Shown piece by piece: positions 6,576 through 11,400 of a DNA stretch of 11,400 nt. Positions within the stretch are counted from its first letter, which is position 1. Every line of letters starts with the position of its first letter. Below the pieces are notes generated by a model. It was not told where the DNA came from. It saw only the letters and a program-made list of their open reading frames with translations, and made no database searches. The stretch lies in NCBI GenBank assembly GCA_050742455.1, contig JBOGIG010000055.1:1-11400 (forward strand), read 5' to 3'. A program made the translations under genes and the position numbers. The stretch comes from JBOGIG01 sp050742455 (GTDB taxonomy: Bacteria; Actinomycetota; Acidimicrobiia; Acidimicrobiales; JBOGIG01).

Positions 6576-7124
6576 ATGCGGATCTACACCAAGAAGGGCG
6601 ACGACGGCACCACGGGCCTCCTATACGGGGGGCGGGTGCGCAAGGACTCGGCCGCCATCGAGGTCAATGGAGCGGTGGACGAGGCCCAGGCCGTCATGGG
6701 CGTTGCCCGAGCCGAGGCCGAGCGCGGCGGGGAGTTGGACGCCATCCTCACCGGGCTGGAGCGCGACCTGTGGGTGCTCATGGCCGAAGTGGCCACTGCG
6801 CCCCAGAACCGCTCCAAGCTGGCACCCGGTACCAGTCTGGTCACTCCTGACATGGTCGGCGCTCTCGAGGTCCTCATCGACTCCCTCGATGATCGTTACC
6901 AGATGCCCACCGAGTTCGTCATCCCCGGCCAGGACCGCATCTCCGCGGCCCTCGACGTCGCCCGTACCGTCGTGCGCCGGGCCGAGCGCCTGGCCATCAA
7001 GATGGACCTGGAGGGCTCCTCGGTCATCCCCTACCTGAACCGCCTATCAGATCTGTTGTGGGCCATGGCCCGTTGGCAGGAAGGCGAGCACCTCATGAGC
7101 CGAGACAATCCAGCCGCGCAGTAG
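6576..7124 (+). CDS. pduO: PduO-type ATP:cob(I)alamin adenosyltransferase
   Basis: The enzyme transfers adenosyl from ATP to cob(I)alamin to form adenosylcobalamin. This 182-aa protein has the family signatures in order: RIYTKKGDDGTTGLLYGGRV (residues 2-21, ATP loop), NGAVDEAQAVMG (31-42), FVIPG (114-118), VVRRAERLA (132-140) and YLNRLSDLLWAMAR (153-166). Length matches the single-domain PduO/MMAB/CobO-like group. ATG 6576 matches the family start MRIYTKKGD; a GTG six nt upstream (6570) would add only two residues. Spacing to a Shine-Dalgarno sequence is poor for both. It stands between vapBC and pepA on the same strand. MetH, the other cobalamin enzyme here, needs methylcobalamin and not this product, so the link is shared cofactor supply. 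Its TAG stop lies within the first 18-bp repeat. The symbol is by family; cobO or mmaB-style names are also used. Confidence 0.93.
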   Translation: MRIYTKKGDDGTTGLLYGGRVRKDSAAIEVNGAVDEAQAVMGVARAEAERGGELDAILTGLERDLWVLMAEVATAPQNRSKLAPGTSLVTPDMVGALEVLIDSLDDRYQMPTEFVIPGQDRISAALDVARTVVRRAERLAIKMDLEGSSVIPYLNRLSDLLWAMARWQEGEHLMSRDNPAAQ

Positions 7125-7206
7125 GACCCGAACCCGCAGTAGGACCCGAACCCGCAGTAGGACCTGAACCCCCAGTAGGACCTGAACCCCCAGTAGGACC
7201 TGAACC
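7117..7206 (+). repeat. Five-copy 18-bp tandem repeat carrying the pduO stop codon
   Basis: Units of type cgcagtaggacccgaacc lie at 7117-7134, 7135-7152, 7153-7170, 7171-7188 and 7189-7206. The later units drift to cccagtaggacctgaacc. The first unit includes the last codons and TAG of pduO. Because 18 is a multiple of three, the same frame meets TAG again at 7140, 7158, 7176 and 7194. The array covers two thirds of the pduO-pepA gap. Another frame reads as a VGPEPA repeat, but no start or ribosome site supports translating it. Confidence 0.93.
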
Positions 7207-7247
7207 CGCTTTACCCATCCGAGCCACCCCCAGCCATCAGCCAATCC

Positions 7248-7253
7248 AGGAGG
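7248..7253 (+). promoter_or_regulatory. Strong ribosome binding site fixing the pepA TTG start
   Basis: AGGAGG lies 6 nt before TTG 7260-7262. It is the best Shine-Dalgarno match in the window and supports initiation at a rare TTG codon, consistent with the N-terminal length expected for this protein. Confidence 0.75.
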
Positions 7254-7259
7254 CCGAAA

Positions 7260-8777
7260 TTGTCCCGTGAATCAAGAGTTGCCATCGAGTTTGCCGCCCA
7301 CGCCGATATCCCGATCGACGCCGATGCGATCGGCATCGGGGTGTGCTCGGGGGACTTCGAGGACTCGGCGCCGGCTGGGTTGCCGCAGGGTTACCTGGAA
7401 CGCCTCGGCTTCAAGGCGAAACCCGGCCAGATTGCCACCGTGCCTGATCCGTCACGTCCGGGCCGGGTTCTTGTCCTGGTGGGGTTGGGCGATGAGGACG
7501 AGTTGAGCGAAGACTCCTTTCGCCGGGCCGGCGCCGAGCTGGTCAAAGCCGGAGCCGGAGCGCGCTCGGTGGCGTTCTCGCTCCCCGGTCGAGTCCCCAC
7601 CGGTTCGGGTCCGGCTCGGATGGCCCAGGCCGTGGTGGAAGGCGCAGCACTGGGTGCTCACCACTTCCCAGCCACCAAGGCCGAGCCCAAGCCCATGCTG
7701 ATGGAGAGCTTCTCGGTGGTGGCCGGCCCCGAGCACTCTTTGGACGACGTCAGCGTTGGAGTTCAACGGGGCCAGATCATTGGCCGGGCGGTCAACCTGG
7801 CCCGGGACCTGATCAACGAGCCCGCCGGGACGATGACCCCCCGCCGCCTGGCAGAGCGGGCCGGCGAGCTGGCGTCACCGAAGGGAAATGGTGGTGGTGC
7901 GCTGGCGGTGTCGGTATGGGACGAGAACGATATCGAACGGGAGCGCCTGGGTGGGCTGATGGGCGTGGCCCAGGGCTCGGATCAACCGGCCCGTTTCATC
8001 CGATTCGACTACGAGCCCGATGGAGACAGCGGCGGATCATCGAGCCCGCTGGTCCTGGTGGGCAAGGGGATCACGTTTGACTCCGGCGGTCTTTCGATCA
8101 AGTCGGCCGACGGCATGATGACCATGAAGTACGACATGGCGGGAGCCGCCACGGTACTGGCCACCATGTCGGTCCTGGCCGAGTTGGGCGTGAGATCGAG
8201 GGTCATCGGCCTGACCCCGGTTACCGAGAACATGTCCAACGGAAGAGCCATCAAGCCCGGCGATGTGTTGACCGCCCGCAACGGCAAGACCATCGAAGTG
8301 CTCAACACCGACGCTGAGGGACGCCTGGTCTTGGCCGACGCCCTCAGCTTGGCTGCGGAGGAAAAGCCGGCTGCCATCGTCGATGTGGCCACCCTGACCG
8401 GAGCGGTGGTCACTGCCCTGGGCCGGGAGATCGCCGGGCTCATGTCCAACGATGACGCTCTCGCCGAGCGGGTTCTGGCCGCGGGGAGCCGGGCGGGCGA
8501 AGTGGCGTGGCGCCTACCCCTGGCCCAGGCTTACGCCAAGCACATCGAGTCCGATATCGCCGACATGAAGAACATGGGCGCTCCGGGCGGCGCGGCGGGG
8601 ACCATCACCGCCGCCCTGATCCTGGCCGAGTTCGTGGGCGACGTTCCCTGGGCTCACCTCGATATCGCTGGGGTGGGATGGACCGACACCGACGAGGGCT
8701 ATCGCCGCAAGGGCGCCACCGGCTATGGGGTGCGGACGCTGGTGGAACTGGTGCAAGCCTGGGACGCGGCCACGTGA
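7260..8777 (+). CDS. pepA: Leucyl aminopeptidase, M17 family
   Basis: PepA is a cytosolic two-metal aminopeptidase that removes N-terminal residues during peptide turnover. This 505-aa protein has the two-domain M17 layout: a variable N-terminal domain (about 1-170) and a catalytic domain (about 180-500). Catalytic motifs are intact: VGKGITFDSGGLSIK (K269, D274, K281), KYDMAGAATV (D292), and NTDAEGRLVLADAL (D351, E353, R355). These lie one residue off the E. coli PepA numbering I recall. ADMKNMG and AGTITAA follow in the usual order. Start is TTG at 7260, chosen for the AGGAGG 6 nt upstream. It is in the same frame as pduO, with only amber stops in between. The 3' end overlaps the convergent unknown gene by 55 bp. 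E. coli PepA also binds DNA, but nothing here shows that role. Confidence 0.96.
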   Translation: MSRESRVAIEFAAHADIPIDADAIGIGVCSGDFEDSAPAGLPQGYLERLGFKAKPGQIATVPDPSRPGRVLVLVGLGDEDELSEDSFRRAGAELVKAGAGARSVAFSLPGRVPTGSGPARMAQAVVEGAALGAHHFPATKAEPKPMLMESFSVVAGPEHSLDDVSVGVQRGQIIGRAVNLARDLINEPAGTMTPRRLAERAGELASPKGNGGGALAVSVWDENDIERERLGGLMGVAQGSDQPARFIRFDYEPDGDSGGSSSPLVLVGKGITFDSGGLSIKSADGMMTMKYDMAGAATVLATMSVLAELGVRSRVIGLTPVTENMSNGRAIKPGDVLTARNGKTIEVLNTDAEGRLVLADALSLAAEEKPAAIVDVATLTGAVVTALGREIAGLMSNDDALAERVLAAGSRAGEVAWRLPLAQAYAKHIESDIADMKNMGAPGGAAGTITAALILAEFVGDVPWAHLDIAGVGWTDTDEGYRRKGATGYGVRTLVELVQAWDAAT

Positions 8778-9382
8778 CGCTCCCAAGCCCAGCAGGCGGA
8801 CTCCCGGGCCAGGGCCGGATGAAAGCGCCAGCGCATCAATTGTCGTTCGGCTGACTCGAGGTCGTCCCCCAGTTCCATCAGGCTCAGCGCCAGCTGTCGG
8901 GAACGCTGCCGGAGATGCTCCACGGCCGGGACGTTCAGCTCGCTTTCCAGGTGGCGCCGGTGGCGTTCCTGCAGCGATGACGGGAGGCGCATGAGCTGAC
9001 GTCGGGTCAGCCCCGGCAGCTTGCGCCGGATCTCCAGCGCCAACTGCCCATGCGGTCGAGCCACCCCGAAGTCGACCATCCGGCACAGGGAGCGGGCAAA
9101 GGGGGAGTTCCGCCCCTGGTGGACGCCCAAGCCCAGGCAGCCCGCCATGTCGGCCATGTCGATGTCGATTCCGAGGGGGGCCACGTCGAGTTCGGCCGCC
9201 ATCCGGCGGATCAGCCACGTGGTGGACGGTCCCAGGATCCCGAGCCAGTAGGTCTCCACATAGCTGGAACGGGGGTCATGCCCCAGCTGATCGATTACCG
9301 GGTCCACCCAGGGCAATATCCTTATGGTTGGTGCGACTCCGATGCTTTCGTCGATATCGGTGATCGTTGCCGCTTGGCTCAT
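8723..9382 (-). CDS. Conserved hypothetical protein, likely actinobacterial
   Basis: I cannot assign a function. The 219-aa protein opens with a short acidic region, then a patch that looks conserved: DPRSSYVETYWLGILGPSTT (residues 36-55) with WLIRRMAAELD, an acidic-hydrophobic segment IDIDMADMAGCLGLG (72-86), and GRNSPFARSLCRMVDFGVAR (90-109). The C-terminal half is Arg/Leu-rich and helical, with LTRRQLMRLPSSLQERHRRH (125-144). There is no signal peptide or membrane span. From memory, similar LGPSTTWLLRR proteins occur in other actinobacteria; I could not check this. ATG 9382-9380 is chosen for ggagg 6 nt upstream; an in-frame ATG at 9433 lacks this. The last 18 or so residues are encoded antisense to the pepA 3' end and look like a tail, possibly from a lost stop. 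Confidence 0.72.
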   Translation of the reverse strand: MSQAATITDIDESIGVAPTIRILPWVDPVIDQLGHDPRSSYVETYWLGILGPSTTWLIRRMAAELDVAPLGIDIDMADMAGCLGLGVHQGRNSPFARSLCRMVDFGVARPHGQLALEIRRKLPGLTRRQLMRLPSSLQERHRRHLESELNVPAVEHLRQRSRQLALSLMELGDDLESAERQLMRWRFHPALARESACWAWERHVAASQACTSSTSVRTP

Positions 9383-9388
9383 CGGGAT

Positions 9389-9393
9389 CCTCC
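9389..9393 (-). promoter_or_regulatory. Ribosome binding site of the unknown gene
   Basis: GGAGG on the minus strand lies 6 nt before ATG 9382-9380 and decides this start over the ATG 17 codons upstream. A TTGACA hexamer occurs further up (9446-9441, minus strand), but no good -10 is placed 16-18 nt after it. Confidence 0.65.
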
Positions 9394-9529
9394 AACCGTC
9401 TGAAATGTATTTTGATGAGTTTCCATGATCCATAGTGCTGTGTCAATGGGATGGGCAACAATTTTGGCAACTATTCAGGTCCTGCCGGGCAGCCAGACCC
9501 GGTCTTCGAACCTAGACCGAAGTTACGCC

Positions 9530-9572
9530 CCATTCTCCGCCGAATAACACCCGTGACCAGGCAGAAGAATGG
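9530..9572. repeat. Short inverted repeat left of the transposase promoter
   Basis: CCATTCT (9530-9536) and AGAATGG (9566-9572) are inverted with 29 nt between. It directly abuts the larger dyad at the transposase promoter. It may be part of the IS end or chance. The rest of 9383-9529 holds only the upstream region of the unknown gene. Confidence 0.3.
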
Positions 9573-9613
9573 CACGTCAGCCCAATAGTGTAGCCACTAA
9601 ATAGGTTGACGTG
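9573..9613. promoter_or_regulatory. Nested dyad at the transposase promoter (candidate operator or IS end)
   Basis: CACGTCA (9573-9579) and TGACGTG (9607-9613) form a perfect outer inverted repeat. Inside it TAGTG (9586-9590) and CACTA (9595-9599) form an inner one. Their centres differ by only half a base, so together they make an imperfect palindrome of about 41 bp. The right outer arm contains most of the -35 hexamer. A repressor site, a cruciform-forming sequence, or a transposase-binding subterminal site would all fit. Confidence 0.5.
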
Positions 9614-9634
9614 AGATAATTGGTTTGCTATACT
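9606..9634 (+). promoter_or_regulatory. Near-consensus sigma-70-type promoter of the transposase
   Basis: TTGACG (9606-9611), a 17-nt spacer, and TATACT (9629-9634) preceded by TGc as an extended -10. Six nt separate the -10 from ATG 9641, so the mRNA should be leaderless or nearly so. This is the strongest promoter match in the window. Confidence 0.75.
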
Positions 9635-9640
9635 GGGCTT

Positions 9641-11400
9641 ATGCCCAGGCGCGGTGGCGCTATGCATGTGTCGACAACCCGTCGTCACTACGTCGGCAAA
9701 GACGGGGTGGAACGGAACTACGAGACCCACTTGTTGCGCCGGTCGGTGCGTGTCGGATCCAAGGTCCACAACGAGACCCTGGCCAACCTCTCCCACCTCG
9801 CTCCGGGAATCGTGGAGGCGATCCGGGCATCGCTGGCAGGCGAGACGCTGGTGGTGGCGGGCAGGGGGTTCGAACTGACCCGCTCACTGCCCCATGGCCA
9901 CCTGGCGGCGGTGGCGACCATGGCCAGGACGCTTCGCCTGGTTGACCTGTTGGGTCCGCCGTGTCGACAACGCGACATCGCCTACGCGTTGATCCTTGCC
10001 CGGGTGGTCCATCCCCGTCGCAAGCTCGCCACCACCAAGTGGTTCTCCGATACCACCCTCGGCCCCGACCTGGGCCTGCAAGACATCACCACCGACGAGG
10101 TCTACGGGGCCATGGACTGGCTGGGCGGACGCCAGGGCTCAATCGAGTCGGCCCTGGCCCGGCGCCACCTCGGGGTGGGTCCCAATCCCTCGGGCCTGGC
10201 CTACTTCGACCTGAGTTCATCATGGGTAGAAGGAACCCACAACGAGCTGGCCGCCCGGGGCTACTCCAGGGACAACAAGCGGGGCCTGGCCCAGATCGAA
10301 TACGGACTGCTCACCGACAAGGTGGGCAGACCCGTGGCCATTGAGGTGGTCCCGGGCAACACCGCCGACCCATCGGCGTTCATCTCCATCGTCGAGATGG
10401 TCCGGGGTCGCTTCGGCCTCGATCACCTGACAATGGTGGGCGACCGGGGCATGATCACCTCGGCCCGCATACGGGCCCTCAGGCAGGACAGCGAACTCGG
10501 GTGGCTCACCTGTCTGCGTGCCCCCCAGATCAAGGCCCTGGCCCGGGATGACGGCCCCTTGCAACTGGGTCTGTTCGACGAGGCCGACCTGGTCGGGTTC
10601 TCCCACCCCGACTACCCCGGCGAACGACTCATTGCCTGTCGTAACCCGCTCTTGGCGAACGAGCGGCGACGCAAGCGGGCCGAGCTGCTGGCCGCCACCG
10701 AAAAGGCGCTGGGCCCGATCACCGCTGCGGTCGAACAAGGACGCCTGCGTGGCGCCGAGAAGATTGGCCTGCGCCTGGGCAAGGTGATCAACAGGTACAA
10801 GATGGCCAAGCACTTCGAGGTGGCCATCGGCCATGACTCACTGGCCATCACCACCAAGCAGGCATCCGTCGACGCCGAGGCCGCCCTCGACGGTATCTAC
10901 GTGCTGCGCACCACCATCGGACAGGACCAACTCGACGCCCCCGGGGTGGTGAGTGCCTACAAGGACCTGGCCCACGTGGAGAGGGACTTCCGTCACATCA
11001 AGGTGGACGACATCGATCTTCGTCCCATCCACCACCGCCTGGAGGCCCGGGTGCGGTCCCACGTGTTGATCTGCATGCTGGGGGCATATCTGGTGTGGCA
11101 CCTGCGTGAGGCCCTGGCCCCTCTCACCTTCACCGACGAGGAGTCACCGACACGGGACAATCCCGTGGCCCCGGCCACTCGCTCGGCGGGTGCCCAGGCC
11201 AAAGCCGCGGCCAAGCACAACTCCAACGGCGTCGAAGTGCGCTCGTTTCGAGGACTGCTCGATCACCTCGGGACCCTCACCCGCAACACCATGTCGACCA
11301 CGATCGAATCGATCACCACATTCGAGTTGCTGGCCACGCCAACCCCCACGCAGCGAAGAGCATTCGAACTACTCGGAGCAACGGTCCCTCTCCGGCTCGT
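9641..11400 (+). CDS. IS1634-like DDE transposase of the IS4 superfamily (3' end outside window)
   Basis: The frame is open from ATG 9641 for 586 codons to the window edge, without a stop or frameshift. The N-terminus YVGKDGVERNYETHLLRRSV (residues 17-36) followed by NETLANLSHL (44-53) is typical of IS1634-group proteins. The RNase H-like DDE core shows the first Asp in AYFDLSSSWVEG (D190), the second in TMVGDRGMITS (D268), and the Glu in YKDLAHVERDFRHIK (E447). That last block keeps the IS4 Y-(2)-R-(3)-E-(6)-K spacing with Y440, E447 and K454, but Leu replaces the Arg at 443. A long insertion between second Asp and Glu is usual for this superfamily. Another ATG at 9662 exists; 9641 is preferred because TATACT lies 6 nt upstream. 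It appears intact, so mobility is plausible. Confidence 0.9.
   Translation, partial: MPRRGGAMHVSTTRRHYVGKDGVERNYETHLLRRSVRVGSKVHNETLANLSHLAPGIVEAIRASLAGETLVVAGRGFELTRSLPHGHLAAVATMARTLRLVDLLGPPCRQRDIAYALILARVVHPRRKLATTKWFSDTTLGPDLGLQDITTDEVYGAMDWLGGRQGSIESALARRHLGVGPNPSGLAYFDLSSSWVEGTHNELAARGYSRDNKRGLAQIEYGLLTDKVGRPVAIEVVPGNTADPSAFISIVEMVRGRFGLDHLTMVGDRGMITSARIRALRQDSELGWLTCLRAPQIKALARDDGPLQLGLFDEADLVGFSHPDYPGERLIACRNPLLANERRRKRAELLAATEKALGPITAAVEQGRLRGAEKIGLRLGKVINRYKMAKHFEVAIGHDSLAITTKQASVDAEAALDGIYVLRTTIGQDQLDAPGVVSAYKDLAHVERDFRHIKVDDIDLRPIHHRLEARVRSHVLICMLGAYLVWHLREALAPLTFTDEESPTRDNPVAPATRSAGAQAKAAAKHNSNGVEVRSFRGLLDHLGTLTRNTMSTTIESITTFELLATPTPTQRRAFELLGATVPLRL

Larger units (their letters stand above)
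9573..11400 (+). mobile_element. IS1634-like insertion sequence, left part; boundaries not defined
   Basis: A transposase gene with its own promoter runs off the right edge. The element's left end must be at or left of the promoter, but no terminal inverted repeat can be confirmed because the right end is outside the window. No target duplication could be checked. The left limit given is only the start of the promoter dyad. Confidence 0.5.

Noticed and set aside
7058..7270. VGPEPA-repeat protein in another frame of the 18-bp array
   Set aside because: Most of it overlaps pduO and pepA control sequence, with no ribosome site; the repeat pattern only reflects the DNA repeat.
8514..9218. Second minus-strand frame overlapping pepA and the unknown gene
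   Set aside because: Pro/Arg/Gly-rich composition typical of a shadow frame in GC-rich DNA; the frame at 8723-9382 has a good ribosome site and a protein-like composition.
9441..9446. TTGACA as a -35 for the unknown gene
   Set aside because: The hexamer is perfect on the minus strand, but the sequence 16-18 nt downstream has no TANNNT-like -10; kept only as a remark.
9394..9640. Left terminal inverted repeat of the IS
   Set aside because: Several short inverted repeats are present, but without the right end no terminal repeat can be matched, so no IS boundary is claimed.
10220..10834. Minus-strand open frame inside the transposase gene
   Set aside because: It is fully antisense to a transposase with intact DDE residues and has no signature of its own.

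Overview
The window looks like chromosomal DNA from a GC-rich actinobacterium. The evidence is strong G/C preference at third codon positions, a DUF222/13E12-type HNH protein, an actinobacterial-style MetH, an Mtu-type PIN toxin, and several genes whose -10 hexamer sits 6-9 nt before the start codon (likely leaderless mRNAs). Acidimicrobiia is my guess at class level and is not proven by the sequence.

Layout. On the minus strand, from the left: a DUF222 HNH endonuclease-like gene (1-1283, 3' end outside the window), a carboxymuconolactone decarboxylase-family gene (1358-1915), a 29-bp tandem repeat array (1945-2088), and full-length B12-dependent methionine synthase metH (2130-5642). A short divergent control region (5643-5781) holds a 13-bp tandem repeat, a perfect 14-bp palindrome and an extended -10 promoter. 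Rightward from it runs a vapBC-type toxin-antitoxin pair (5782-6494), a hairpin, a PduO-type cob(I)alamin adenosyltransferase (6576-7124), an 18-bp tandem array that repeats the gene's amber stop, and leucyl aminopeptidase pepA (7260-8777). A minus-strand gene of unknown function (8723-9382) converges on pepA and overlaps it. The right end is an IS1634-like DDE transposase (9641 to the edge) with a near-consensus promoter lying in a large dyad. No intergenic stretch reaches 300 bases; the longest is 9383-9640.

How the genes work together. MetH uses methylcobalamin and the PduO-type enzyme makes adenosylcobalamin, so two cobalamin genes flank the toxin-antitoxin pair. PepA, the CMD protein and the HNH gene have no evident link to B12. 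The toxin-antitoxin pair and the IS are the accessory parts.

I do not see a clear new multi-gene system. The most unusual points are small: (1) pduO and pepA lie in one reading frame, separated only by five amber stops that an 18-bp repeat has multiplied; (2) the start of vapC is duplicated just upstream, giving a 9-codon leader ORF that overlaps vapC by 4 nt; (3) the transposase promoter lies in a nearly concentric double inverted repeat; (4) four or five genes share a leaderless-type spacing of the -10 element.
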